From assembly GCA_950295325.1 (NCBI GenBank), contig OX485803.1:43107554-43167553 (forward strand): a DNA stretch of 60,000 bases, in the 5' to 3' direction. Below, piece after piece: positions 1-10,641 of the stretch. The notes under the pieces are model-generated. The model was not told the DNA's origin, did not search any database, and worked only from the letters and a program-made list of their open reading frames with translations. Source of the stretch: Polytrichum commune. Its lineage: Eukaryota > Streptophyta > Polytrichopsida > Polytrichales > Polytrichaceae. The position numbers and the translations under genes are program-made. Position 1 is the first letter of the stretch, and each line of letters opens with the position of its first letter.

Positions 1-3
1 TAG

Positions 4-1030
4 TTATGGATGGACAGTCAACATAATCACCTTGACAAACTTCTCATCGTCTCCATGATATACCTCATTACATGGACCCAACACAAAACTATAATACAAA
101 AAGTTTGTGCACATGCGGGCATATTAGACAACGAGGAAGCGGACACACTTGCAAGTGAAGGAGCCCATTAACGCTCCATCTCCCCCATCCCATACATGCA
201 CATAGCACACACAATCCTCCACAAACTAGCCAACCTCCCTATCCCATGCCTCCCTTCAATGATAGACCTCACAAGCATAATTAATTAAAAACCTACGAAC
301 CTTCGTCCAAACAAAACACACAAATCTAGCAGTCAAAAATGTTCAAGAATACCAATACGCACAGAGTTGGATCAACGTACAATGACCAAATCGACCGTAC
401 TCTATCCAATCACTTCTACAAAACCATGCATACCACATATGCACAAATAACAAAAATCCTCGAGCTCGGATTTGCCCAATATTTGGGCAACCATAGAAAG
501 AACATGTTTCGGCCTCAACTATAGACAAGCCCCAATGCACACTATGTCACAAAAATGAGATAAAAACATGGCCACACCTATTATCACTATGCGAAAACAA
601 GTTCCTCAAAGGATTCAAAATAGCAAAGGCACAATGCTACCATACACCAATTAGCCAACCTCCTCAAATCCTGCATCCACACCCAAACACCTTGCACCCA
701 TCAATGCCGGTACACAAAACGGCACAACCCGAGACAACACCACACCACCATGGATACTCAGGTGTACATGCAACTCCTCAAAATGCTAATGTTTTGCCAA
801 ACTCAAACCCGATATTATGTACATAAAAAGAGCTCCATTTGAACTCAAAGGACCACTAATTCCTGCACCCAACCTCTCCACACAAATTACCGAATTCACC
901 TACACACACGACATGTACATCAACCAAACCACCAAAACCAAACCATATAAATACAACCCACTAATTGAAGCAATCAAAGCCAAGGATGGATTGTTAACCC
1001 ACTAAAAATCATACCCGCCGGAGGCACAAA
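4..1030 (+). pseudogene. 3' end of a LINE retrotransposon (RNase H + zinc knuckle), decayed
   Basis: The window opens inside the ORF2 of a non-LTR retrotransposon. Positions 4-171 read as one open frame ending in TAA at 169-171. It contains the RNase H signature DSQ near the start and HAGILDNEEADTLASEG near the end, which supply the last catalytic aspartates of the family. In another frame, 536-592 encodes a C-x2-C-x9-H-x4-C zinc knuckle (TGC at 536, TGT at 545, CAC at 575, TGC at 590) followed by LCENKFLKGFKIAKAQCY. That layout is typical of the C-terminus of plant LINEs. The frame change and further stops after 800 show a dead copy. The reverse transcriptase and endonuclease parts would lie before position 1. 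The exact 3' end is not visible; a family A/G MITE follows at about 1,058. Confidence 0.75.
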
Positions 1031-1057
1031 GCCATCCATGACGATAACCTTTTTTTC

Positions 1058-1612
1058 TAATTAGTGTAGGTTACCATTTGGAGTTACATATTGCGCTAAC
1101 ATTTTACTGAGAGTAGCACACTAAATATGATATTTAGTGTCATATGGTATTTTAAGTCACTATGGTAACTTTTTGGATGCCACCCCTAATGAATAAGTTG
1201 TCAAATACTGTCAAGATGATGGATGAGTCCATCCATTGGCCAAAACCCTACCTTCTCTATTCAGCAACTTGTGATGAAATATTGTCATGGATGATTGAAA
1301 TTTGGATGTAAAACCACTTGGTAAGTGACAATAATTGCAATACAGTCAATCAATAACCCCCAAAAAAGATTTACAACGAATGACAAATAACATTGGGTTA
1401 ACATGTAGTGTTGGTGACACTATACCGCAGTTCACAATTAGTATTGAGCCAGACAATTAGAAATTGGTGACACTAAATATCATATTTTGTGTAGTTAGTA
1501 TGCACACCAAAGAATATGATATAACTCAGTTGGTAAAATACAATAGTGTCAGTTCAAAAGTCATAGCCACACGTAACTCCGAATAGTAACCCACACTAAT
1601 TACACAAAACAG
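1058..1612. mobile_element. MITE related to family A, interrupted by a family G copy
   Basis: The left end (AATTAGTGTAGGTTACCATT, then a stretch ending GGAGTTAC) is matched by the reverse complement of the right end at about 1,580-1,612. The middle, 1,119-1,491, is a separate family G element, so this is a nested pair. Positions 1,512-1,565 also contain weak tRNA A- and B-box look-alikes (AACTCAGTTGGTA, AGTTCAAAAGTC). Confidence 0.5.
1119..1491 (+). mobile_element. Family G MITE, copy 1
   Basis: It is bounded by CACTAAATATGATATTTAGT... on the left and a near-copy of the same palindrome on the right. The interior matches the inverted copy at 13,043-13,506 and the tandem copies at 47,268-48,305. 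Shared interior landmarks are 'GGATGATTGAAATTTGGATG' and 'AGTGTTGGTGACACTA'. It has no coding capacity. Confidence 0.6.
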
Positions 1613-1615
1613 TGT

Positions 1616-1795
1616 AGTTACATATGAACCGGTTAACGTTCAAGACTTCAGGGGAAACAAAAATTTCTGATACAGTTACTACAAGGATCTATAGAAGATA
1701 CCTTCAATTAATAAAGAAAGCCCGAAAGACACAACATGTAACCGGCTAGACTTGGAAACACTAGGGTTTTGACCAATTATGCCTACAAATCTTCC
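1616..1795 (+). repeat. Family C repeat, copy 1 (5' truncated)
   Basis: It matches the other family C copies: 'ATGAACCGGTTAACGTTCAA', 'ACATGTAACCGGCTAGACTT', then a tail reading TGCCTACAAATCTTCC. The first part of the consensus (GGGGAGAACCGG) is missing. Confidence 0.6.
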
Positions 1796-2925
1796 AAACC
1801 TTGGACAACTAACCAATTAATTTGACTATTAGTTAACTAGCTGCCTTTCGTAACTATAGTTGTTTGCGATTTGACCCACCAAAAAATGTAGTTAACTATA
1901 GTTGGTTTAAATTTGGTATGCCGGAAAATCTAGTTATCTATATTTATATCTAGTTAACTTAAGTTGAGCACAACATGTCCACAAAATTAAATTGTAGTGT
2001 TGTAGTGTCACTACACTAAATAGGGTATTTCGTGTTTGATACACTAAATACCAATAACCCTATGAAAGTAAGTAACATTAAACGTAAACTCAAACACTAA
2101 ATATCAACTATGGTAATATGTAGAACTTACATGTTTCAATTTAGTGTTAGTAAGGATATGAAAAAAACAATGATAAAAGAAGAATTCCAACATATCTTCA
2201 AATATTTTCTAACACTAATTGTCAAAAAATTGAAAATTAGTGTTGAGCAGGTAGGGTGGTAACAACATTAAATATAATCAAACACTAAATATCTTATTTA
2301 GTGTAGTGTGTTATTTGTGTTGGTGGTGTACATGGAGGTTAATCCGTAGCCGAACACTAAGAGTGATTGTATAAAGACGTTTCTTGATGATCCTCAATAA
2401 CCCAAGCACATTAAAGACCTCAACTGAAGCGAATCAAGAGGCGAACTTCTTTGAATATATAATAATGCTTGAAATTTTTCTAGTTAACTTTAGCTGTTCT
2501 TCTAATTGGTTTGAATTTTTTCTAGTCAACTATAATTGTTCCCTAAAATATGTTAAAAGAAATCTAGTCAACTATAATTATTATTTTGGCAGTTGTCCAA
2601 GTCCTGAAATCTTTCCCAAGCAATGCCTAGCCTATCCTAGCCTAGCCTAGCCACACCACCTTGAAGCTTGGGTTTCATGGCGGCCATGTTTCAGGCCATG
2701 TTTCAGGCCATATTTAAGGGGCTTTTGGAGAAAAAGCGAGCCAGGGGGCTGTGGTTTTCAGTAGTCAGGTGCAGTGAAAAAAATTAAAAAAGAAAGTGCC
2801 ATGTACAGTGATTCATGTGTGAAATCCCCTTCACTAATTCCCAGATTCCAGTGTCACGACTTCTGAGTATAATATATGCTTCAGGATTTTAATATTTCGA
2901 TGTGAATTGACACCACTCTCTGTCT
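1796..2925. other. Repeat-rich non-coding interval
   Basis: No gene is seen. Two stretches (1,840-1,960 and 2,475-2,590) repeat the motif AGTTAACTATAGTTG several times. Positions 2,010-2,320 contain more CACTAAATAT-type palindromes from degraded family A/G ends. Positions 2,625-2,655 are a short CCTAG repeat, and 2,680-2,715 is a small direct repeat of GGCCATGTTTCA. Confidence 0.5.
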
Positions 2926-3512
2926 GGGGAGAACCGGTGGTTACTCATGCCCCGATCACACCAACTTCCTGTCAACTTCCGGATGTGAAATAGTTGGGGA
3001 TGTCATGACGGCCGGATGCCAAGTTGTTCACACCAACATCTTGGTTTGGTCAACATTTTGGCATCTCAATGTGTAGCAACCGGAATAGAGTGACCGGCAG
3101 AGGCTAATATTGGAGAGGTTACCGTTTTGGTGGTGGGACCCACATGTCCGACGGACGTCCAAACGTGGATGTCAGATTATAGGTGGTGGCCATCTCCGGC
3201 GCCGTCATACATCATGGACGGTGATGGCCCACCATGAAAATCACTATTGGAGACTTATTCATCTACTGAAAATGAACTTTCCGTTTGGTGTGATCGGGGC
3301 ATCACAGATGAACTAACCAGTTGAGTTTTGAGAAATAATGTCCGGTTGAAGTTGGAGACTTCAGTAGAATTGCCGATCATTTCAGAGGAATCTATACTGG
3401 AATATACCTCCTCAAATGAATGAAAGCAGCAAAACCGGAAGATGTCAACATGTAACCGGCTGGATTTAGAATCACCAGGATCTTGACTGACTATATACGT
3501 CCAAAAACTTCC
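2926..3512 (+). repeat. Family C repeat, copy 2, split by a transposon
   Basis: The element starts GGGGAGAACCGG (2,926), breaks at 2,947, and resumes at 3,302 with CAGATGAACTAACCAGTTGAG-like sequence. It runs to CGTCCAAAAACTTCC at about 3,512. The two halves join to the family consensus once the 354-bp insert at 2,948-3,301 and one copy of TCA are removed. Confidence 0.65.
2948..3301. mobile_element. 354-bp DNA transposon (MITE) nested in a family C repeat
   Basis: It has perfect 17-bp inverted termini, TGCCCCGATCACACCAA at 2,948 and its reverse complement ending at 3,301. The 3-bp direct repeat TCA flanks it (2,945-2,947 and 3,302-3,304). The host copy (family C) is interrupted exactly here, which confirms the insertion. 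A 3-bp target duplication fits the PIF/Harbinger or CACTA groups. It has no transposase, so it is non-autonomous. Confidence 0.8.
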
Positions 3513-3587
3513 TGGGCGCTGACGCCAATTCATATCGAAAACTCAGGACCGCTTTACACCTAGAGGCCGGGCCAATTCGTTGTGTAA

Positions 3588-4023
3588 GGGCATCGCCACC
3601 CTGGGCGCCAACGGGGACGCCAACGGTCCCCAGCGCGGCCCGGGCTTCCCGGAGGTCCCCACCGTTCACGGTTCAACGGTCCCTTCGAGGCAGGCCCCGG
3701 CACAACACCGCACTTGACCGGCAGGCTGCCGTGAGGACCTCTTCCACACAGGGCGCCTCGGATTCTGCAGGTGGGCACTTTTTTTTTTATCTTTGGCTTG
3801 TGCTCAATACTGAGAGAGAGGTTGTATTGCTGTGGGAGAGAGGCTGTGGGAGAGAAGCTGCTGCTGTTGCGAATACTCTGCTGGGCCTCACAGTGCGGGC
3901 CACCTGGAGGGCGAGGACCGGCTGTGGGTGGGGGGTGGACCGGGGGTTGGGAGGCGGTGCCAGGAAAGGCACCGGCAGGGGGGCGACCACCGGGGCCGTT
4001 GGCGCCCACGGGTGGCCATGCTC
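3588..4023. mobile_element. GC-rich Tourist-like (PIF/Harbinger) MITE, 436 bp
   Basis: The termini are GGGCATCGCCACCC (3,588) and the inverted match GAGCATGGCCACCC ending at 4,023. Both sides continue inward as GGGCGCCAACGG. The target duplication is TAA (3,585-3,587 and 4,024-4,026), the classic PIF/Harbinger site. It is far richer in GC than its surroundings, so several long open frames run through it on both strands. They are by-products of base composition and show no domain. Confidence 0.8.
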
Positions 4024-4026
4024 TAA

Positions 4027-4556
4027 GAGGCTTGAAATCCTCACTTATGATTGGCCAAAAGGTTGGAATCGGCCCCAAGCCGATTTGGTGGTATGCATTT
4101 TTTAATCAAAAAATGCATGGTATGACATGGCCCGAGCTCGGTGAATTGGGTGCACCCGAAATGAAGGGCCAATGTCACATTTCAAGAAATTTTTAAGAAA
4201 TAAAATAAAATATGATGATTTTTTAGTGAACTATATCCATTGGATTATGTGGAAATATGAACGGCTCTATGCTTGATTATGCTAGATCCGTTGGATTATG
4301 CTAAATTTATTGAATCAGCCTAGCTTCTTGGCCCTAAGATCTTTACATATGGAAAAATTGGCCCCCATTATAATGTTATTATAATGTGTAGTTGAGGCTG
4401 GCCTCCAACCCAAAAGGGGAATAAGATATTGCTTCAGAAACACTCATACTCTTGCATCATTGGCAACGAGGTGACCGTAACTGTGTTTTGTTCAACTCTA
4501 TAAGAATTTATAGTGAACGTACTATGGAATCTATAAATCAGTACACCATATATATG
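4027..4556. other. Intergenic, no gene seen
   Basis: AT-rich sequence with short internal repeats around 4,200-4,320 ('TTGGATTATG', 'TGGATTATGCTA'). No coding or structural signal was found. Confidence 0.4.
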
Positions 4557-5100
4557 GTATTTTAGTGTCGCAAGCGGAACATATAGTGTCACTTATCCTA
4601 TTTTGAGGCGTACTTTATATTACACTAATGATCAACAACTTCACCATTAGTATGACACTTGGCGTTCCAGTGCACATACTTGATATCTTGGCATGAGAAT
4701 GCTCAATAGTGTTAAGAGGTGTTTGACTTTGTTACATGATGGTCTACAAGTTGACTAAAAGGTACATAGATGGCACATGGCATTGATATGCGTAGGAATA
4801 TCTTCCTCTTGCATATTACTTAAATGTCAACACATATCACTTGTCATTAGTATGCTCAATAATATCTTCGTCTAGCACATTAAAACACAAAACTATCATC
4901 TCAAGCATCCCAATGTGCTACGTAAATATCATAGTTTAAATATATTTCTCACTTATCAAGTTACTTATAGTGATGAATAGTATCATATTGGCAACTTGCA
5001 TAGGTGACATTTTGAGAGTTTGAGGCATCTCGTTTAGGCCCTTTTGCAAATAGTTCATGTGACACTAAATACCATAAACAATGTGTAGTAGTTCTACGTG
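4557..5100 (+). mobile_element. Family E element, copy 1 (right end lost)
   Basis: It aligns over about 500 bp with the complete copy at 9,617-10,212: ACACTAATGATCAACAACTT, GGCATGAGAATGCTCAATAG, CATCCCAATGTGCTACG, and GAGGCATCTCGTTTAGGCCC. The right inverted terminus is absent. It provides an intact reference for the site at which a transposon has split copy 3. Confidence 0.6.
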
Positions 5101-5145
5101 AAATATAAAGGCTAGTCCACACTTTGCAAACTAGATTTGTTTGTT

Positions 5146-5163
5146 TGCATATATATATATATA
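5146..5163. repeat. (AT)n microsatellite
   Basis: A short AT dinucleotide run. Confidence 0.8.
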
Positions 5164-5265
5164 TCACAATGAGCATTTTGTTCATTCAATAACATTTCAC
5201 GTGCCCTAATCTATGAAATGCCCTAATAGACTTGGTCTTGAAGAGTTGCAAGCAATTTACTTTCA

Positions 5266-5630
5266 GGGCTTGTTCACACAGGTCCCAAGTCTTAAGTCCC
5301 AAGTCACATGAGGTCTTGACCATTGAGAGCGTGGAAGTTGGGGTCCCAAGTCCTAAGTCCCAACTATGACATGGCTGCCTACATGGTAATACTTTGTGGA
5401 GGTGAGGCTTGGGACTTGTGTTGCGAGTTGGGTCGAGCAAAAAGCTAGACCCAACTCTCAACCCAATTCCTGCAAAATATTTTTTTCATAAAAATCAAGA
5501 TCCAACTTTAATGATAACTTTAACCATATTTTAGTGATTCCTTGAGGTTGACAAGTTGGGACTTGACCTCCATGTTGAGATTTGCTAGCATGAGTGGGAC
5601 TTGGGACTTGAGACCCGTGTGAACTGACCC
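5266..5630. mobile_element. Family I MITE, copy 1, TCA target duplication
   Basis: The ends are GGGCTTGTTCACACAGGTCC and the inverted, imperfect GGGTCAGTTCACACGGGTCT. TCA is duplicated at 5,263-5,265 and 5,631-5,633. The interior repeats CCCAAGTC/GACTTGGG many times. The 365-bp length and 3-bp target fit a Tourist-like element. A second copy lies at 48,664-49,033. Confidence 0.7.
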
Positions 5631-5937
5631 TCAATCAAAGATTTATTATAGTTATCGTCATTCATGGTTGATTGAGGTAAATACAAGACCTCTTGAGATT
5701 ACAAACTGTAAGCTACAAAAGACACCACTTCCATTGAAAGATTGAAGGGAACAATGGTGGTGAGACCCAACTAACTAACCATGCCATAGGCGGCAAAGTT
5801 ACAACCTCTTGCTCAAATTCTTCCTTTTTAATCTGCACAGGAATATATATTAAAAAATAATTTTTTTTAAAAGAAGAAGAAATGCAAAAAATTACTGTCA
5901 GGAGCATGTACCTTGACAATGAATTGCTTGAGAGTGA

Positions 5938-6160
5938 CTATTGTTTCCCAGCTGATGCAACTTCCAGCGCATAATTGAAGAAAATAAAGAAGCCAACAAT
6001 TTTTTCCTCATAACTTCCAACTGAATTGAGACATAGTAATGAATCAGTGTCATCGAGCAAGCTTAATTTCTCTTCCACCAAGATACTGACCTCAAAGTGT
6101 GTCAATTTCCATTCACACTCCAATGCCATCACATTGTTTTGGCTCGGACCTGTTGTACAC
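5938..6160 (-). CDS. Possible 3' exon of an unidentified minus-strand gene
   Basis: After a possible splice acceptor (TACAACAG, about 6,152), an open frame of roughly 70 residues runs to TAG at 5,938. It reads ...MALECEWKLTHFEV..LVEEKLSLLDD... and ends ALEVASAGKQ. Codon use and acidic/hydrophobic alternation look protein-like, but no family is recognised and no partner exon is proven. It may be the 3' end of the gene proposed at 6,787-7,167 or chance. Confidence 0.2.
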
Positions 6161-6786
6161 AAAACTGTATCGTGGGCGAGACGCATTCAATTGCACACGT
6201 TCAATTTGGTTCACCTGTAAATCAATTACATGCCTTCATGTCTGGTTTCCCTCAACCATCAAACTCCATCATCCATCAATGATCTTCATTTCACACACTT
6301 CCAGCTCAATAAATCCACTTCCATGGCTTACAAAAATTCAAGTAGAGAAAAACACTAAAATGATAAGATAAAACATTTGATTTTCCATTGACCATAGAAG
6401 TACATTGCATCAACATTCAAGGTCTTCATCCTCAACTTGAACATGCCAAGTGATGTCTTGTTCCTAATTCTTATCCTCCAACCCAAAATATTGGATCAGC
6501 ATCCTAACCCCAAATTCTCCTAAGTTACTCAAGGTGCTGCTATATATGTACATGGACACATTTGAAGAAGGGCTCTCCTCTAAGTAGGACGATGTGTAAA
6601 TTGAACATCAAAATCACAACATTGTCCATTCACCTATGATCCTCCAAATATGTCAATTTTTAGCAAAATCTGCAATTCAAAGCGAAACATTGTCATTTGC
6701 ACTACAAATTGGATGTCTGGAATGCTGTTGCTCAAGCCCGGATGGCCAACATGGAGATGTGTCTGTCTTTCCCAATTCGTCCTGGC

Positions 6787-7167
6787 TCAGCAAGCATTGG
6801 CTGACTCTCTGTGTCGCAGTCTCTTGCTTGATTGTGTGCAATTGTAAGCAGAATTAGTGGCAGGCATGAAGCTTCCCATCCCTTCGCATCCGAGAAAATT
6901 GAGGGTGCCCACGTTCTGCATGTACTCCCGAGCAGCCACGTTGTCACTTGGAGTGATCATTTTCACAAAAGAATTCATAGCCTTCACCAGAGGTTTGAAA
7001 TGTCTTCCAGACGTCTTGCTGCTGCTAAAATTTGATGGCACTTGGGTGCTGCAAACAAGTGGTGTGGAAGTTTCAGGTTGATCTTCCTCCGAAATTCTGG
7101 ACTCAGGAACTGATGAGATGCGGCCACCTGATTCTTCAACAGGCATGACTTTACGGTAACTCGGCAT
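6787..7167 (-). CDS. Hypothetical 126-residue protein or exon
   Basis: An uninterrupted frame begins MPSYRKVMPVEESGGRISSV and is Ser/Glu-rich for the first 50 residues. It then has FKPLVKAMNSFVKMITPSDN around residues 57-76 and REYMQNVGTLNFLG after it. The composition, with mixed codons and no repeat-family match elsewhere in the window, looks more like genuine coding sequence than most open frames here. No family is recognised. It could be a whole small gene or the first exon of one continuing to 5,938. The upstream side is the tandem repeat at 7.4-8.0 kb. Confidence 0.35.
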   Translation of the reverse strand: MPSYRKVMPVEESGGRISSVPESRISEEDQPETSTPLVCSTQVPSNFSSSKTSGRHFKPLVKAMNSFVKMITPSDNVAAREYMQNVGTLNFLGCEGMGSFMPATNSAYNCTQSSKRLRHRESANAC

Positions 7168-7417
7168 GATGAAAATTTTGGTATTGTAGCGAGGATTATA
7201 TGTACTAATACAAAGCTAATCAAAATCTCTAGTTGCTGCGTTACAGATAAATAAGCAGTCACGTACGCTGTTCTTTTCTTTTTTTTTTATTTCCCCTGAA
7301 TCCTAAGTTTCAAATGCCCCTCCAAGCTGTCAAGAGGATGAAGTTCCTACGTAAGCAAAATTGATGAAAAGGGAAACTTTGCAGCTGGGATTGAGGTGAA
7401 GTCCGAGACTCAGAGAA

Positions 7418-8045
7418 AAATGAGATCACTTGCTCATCTACCACCCGTAAGTCTGACCAAATTACAGTCGAAGCTTAGAGATAGAGAGTCAGTATGACCT
7501 CACACAGACAGGTTGAGTGTCTGGATCTAAAGTCACGGTGAAAAAGACCAATAAAATGAGATCGCTTGTACCTCTCTCTCACCAAATCCTGCAAAAATCA
7601 AGCTGGGTTCATAGGAGCCTCAGCTAAGCAATCTAAAGATTTGACATTCAAGAGTTACAAAGTGTGCTTCCTTGTCAAACAGACAAACTTGGAATCTGGA
7701 GATGACTACGGTACTGGTGCAAATTAAAGATGAAAACGAGATCGATCGCTTGCACCCCTCTCTCACCAAATTCTGCACAAATCAAAGCTGGGTTCATAGG
7801 AGCCTCGGCTAAGCAAGTTAAAGATTCGACATTCAAGAGTCACAAAGTGTGCTTCCTTGTGAAACAGACAAACTTGGGATCTGGAGATGACTTTAGTTCC
7901 GATCGAAGGGTGCAAAAGATAACAATGAGATCGCGTGCATCTCCCAAAGTCTCAGAACTAGAGCTGGATCCCGAAGAAGCCTGAGCTAGGCTAAGATCTG
8001 ACAGACAGCAGACTTGTGAAGAGTGTACTTCCTTCCTCAATCCTG
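7418..8045 (+). repeat. Tandem repeat, four diverged units of about 130-190 bp
   Basis: Units start near 7,418, 7,553, 7,732 and 7,923, each with AATGAGATCxCTTG. The two central units are closest, sharing CTGGGTTCATAGGAGCCTC, ACAAAGTGTGCTTCCTTGT and AACAGACAAACTTGG. The outer units are degenerate or truncated. One 84-residue plus-strand open frame crosses the third unit but is not conserved in the second, so coding is unlikely. Confidence 0.7.
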
Positions 8046-8630
8046 CCGGGTACGGTGTCACAGAAAGACAAAAGCTCGCAAAAGTATGTAGACACAAACC
8101 CACCAAATGAATGTGGTGTGGCGGTGAGGTTAGTGAGTAGCAAGTTGCAACATTTGAAGTTTTGAACACACTTTCTAAAAAGTAGTACTAATGTATAGCT
8201 AGGTGAGGGGCATATAACTTATGTTGTTGTCTGTATGATGAGCGTATGTAGGTTCACCGAAGGCGTGTGGGCCTGATTGGGCCCCAACCATGAGGATAAG
8301 CACAGTATTTTGTCACTTTGACTAACCTAGCCAATTGTGAATTTGTGAGGTCAGCCTGATGCATGTGTATCACAAAACCACCAGCCTAGAATTCAACCTC
8401 GCAGGTAGGGACTCGGAGCACTGTAATCAATCCGGCCAAAGTCCTTGGGCCAGATGAGTCCCAATTCCCGTAGGCTGGCTGGGAATTTCAAACGCTTGGA
8501 TTAAGTAATGGCTCCGTGCAATGAAGTCCACCAGTCCTGCTCGGGATGCAAGCGTAGGCACTAACTGTGTTCATGTCGATGGAGATTCTTAGAATAACTT
8601 AATCACTACCCGTACTGTTTACGGCATTTA
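8046..8630. other. Intergenic, no gene seen
   Basis: No recognisable element boundaries. The stretch 8,250-8,560 is somewhat richer in GC (GGGCCTGATTGGGCCCCAAC), without coding signal. Confidence 0.35.
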
Positions 8631-9051
8631 AGGTAGAAATACCATAACCCGAGAAAATAAGGTGATTCGCATTGAAGATCTGGTCTGACAATCATGAGAT
8701 AATTTTCCAAGATAGACGACAAGGATTCGTGAAGAATGCAAGTTGTTTCATATTTTTCTGCCCTATACAGAAAATGTTACAATTTTTCAAAGTGGAAAGT
8801 TGTCCAACCCCCTACTCGTTCACTAGATTCTCCCTACACCGAACACGGTACTCTGCATTTCCATACAGAACATCGCCTCAATCGGTTACCTCATGAGTAC
8901 ATTAACACTTGACTCCCATTGGCTACACTAAGTGTACACGCATTGAAGTTGCCACCGAGCCATGATTGATTTTAGAAAAGGCACTTCACCATTACAATGG
9001 CGGTCTAGTGCACAGCTAGAGGGTGGTTAACGGGTTATGGTATTTCTACCT
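8631..9051. mobile_element. 421-bp TA-target MITE (Tc1/mariner-Stowaway-like)
   Basis: Perfect 21-bp inverted termini start AGGTAGAAATACCATAACCC at 8,631 and are mirrored at 9,031-9,051. TA flanks both sides (8,629-8,630 and 9,052-9,053). No open frame suggests a transposase. It appears to be inserted in the first bases of the family E copy that resumes after 9,616. Confidence 0.75.
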
Positions 9052-9053
9052 TA

Positions 9054-9616
9054 GGGCCGCTTCACACTATGGCCGAAGGTCGAGAGGCCATCGATTTCCA
9101 TCAATCGTATTGCAAGAAACCAAGAATTCACCCTCTCAACTCTTCACACTAGAGGCCCAAGTCCAAAGTCTGTCGCTCTCCAAAATGCCTACATGTAAAT
9201 ACTTTTTAATCAAGGCAACGGACTCCTGAAGGAAGTTTGGGTTGGACATGAATGGAAATCCAAACTATGGTCGAGAGGCTCTCGATTTCTTTATTATAAA
9301 AAAAATCAATTGACAAGATCTTGGCCATTGTTTTCGGCAAGGAATAAATTGGGGTGCTCCTTCGTCCTTTGGACTTTGGGCTTGGCCTTTGGAGGCTTCA
9401 CACTATGGCCATCCAAGTCGAGAGGCCATGGGAATTCATGGCCAAAGGTTTGAATTTTGGGCTTGGCCTTTGGAGGCTCCACACTATGCCTGGCCAAAGC
9501 CTCCAAATTTGATACTTTATTAGTTATTTTCAACCCAGTTCTTCGGACTCTCAACAAAGTTTGGCCATTCAATCCCACAACCTCTCAACTTGGACGGCCA
9601 TAGTGTGAAGCGGCCC
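9054..9616. mobile_element. Family H MITE, copy 1, TTA target duplication (563 bp)
   Basis: Perfect 21-bp inverted termini begin GGGCCGCTTCACACTATGGC. TTA is duplicated at 9,051-9,053 and 9,617-9,619, the PIF/Harbinger target. The interior holds repeated GGCCATGG/GAGAGGCC and GGCTTGGCCTTTGGAGGCT motifs. It shares its end with 27,336, 29,020-29,272 and 45,482. The 90-residue minus-strand frame inside it is not a known domain. Confidence 0.8.
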
Positions 9617-10212
9617 TTAGTGTCACATGTGTAATATTGTCACTCACTCTATCTTGAGGTGAATGCTAGGTTACACTAATGACCAACACACTGCACCATA
9701 AGTGTCACCTTATGACACTTAGCATTCAAGTGCGCTTACTAAGATTTTGGCATGAGTATGTTCAATAGTGTCATGAGGTGCATGCTTGTGTCACACAATG
9801 GCCTACAAGTTGACTAGGTTGTGAACACAGGACATCTGCCATTTGTATGCTCAATAATACCTTCCCTTGCATACCAATACACATAACTTTCATCCCAAGC
9901 ATCCCAATGTGTTGTGCTAAATAAAACAATGTATATTTATTTTCACATAAAAAGAGTTTCTTATTTTGATGAATAGCATTATATTGACAATTAGCGGATG
10001 GGACACTTTGAAACCTCTAGGTATCTAGTTTTGGCCCTTCGCAAATAATGTACGTGACGTTATATACCGCAAACAATGTGTTGAATGTACTCGTGCCTAG
10101 GATATTAGTAAGTGCACTTGAATGCCAAGTGTCATGAGGTGACACTAATGATGACGTTGTTGATAATTAGTGTGACCTGACATTTGCCTCAAAACATGGT
10201 AAGTGACGCTAA
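9617..10212 (+). mobile_element. Family E element, copy 2, with about 130-bp inverted termini
   Basis: The left end (TTAGTGTCACATGTG..., through GGTTACACTAATGACCAACA and CATTCAAGTGCGCTTACTAA to about 9,750) is matched by the reverse complement of about 10,085-10,212. It is the only complete copy of three. Long inverted termini on a short body suggest a foldback- or Mutator-like non-autonomous element. The target duplication is unclear because two other transposons have entered its left edge. Confidence 0.6.
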
Positions 10213-10641
10213 GGTCGAGGCATCCATAGTCAACCATGATCATTTAACCACTCACTAAGGTCATGTAATGCCGGTCGACATAGATGAGATTTATAACTTT
10301 TTTAGGAAAACAAAGTTAAAGCTTTATGTGGTGGCGGCTTGTGATTGATTACCCTCATAAGAGTTTTGGCAATTGTCGTAGCCAAGGAGTAGCATTTAGA
10401 TGAGCGGTTATGTGATGGATTCACCTATAGAACAACTATGTGTGAACCCTCAAATTTACACGTCAAAAGCGTAACAATTTCCATATTCATGAAATGTTAT
10501 TTAAATTGATTGCATTCTTCCTAGAATTTGTTTCTCTTTGCAAGAAAGAAGAATTCCCCACTATTACTCCTCCTAAAAAGATGCAAACTCTTTTATTTTA
10601 TCAGTTATGGATGCGCCAACCTTATCATGCATGTGAAACTA
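10213..10641. other. Intergenic, no gene seen
   Basis: AT-rich sequence with no recognised boundary or coding signal. Confidence 0.4.

Noticed and set aside
1512-1565. tRNA-like A and B boxes within the MITE at 1,058-1,612
   Set aside because: Box spacing is shorter than in a tRNA (about 35 instead of about 44) and no arms fold, so it is not called a tRNA or SINE.
3560-4105. Several overlapping long open frames on both strands, up to 172 residues
   Set aside because: They fall inside the GC-rich Tourist-like MITE. Low stop-codon density from GC content explains them, and no domain is visible.
7418-8045. Possible CRISPR-like direct repeats
   Set aside because: Units are long, diverged and contiguous, with no spacers of uniform size, and the context is eukaryotic.
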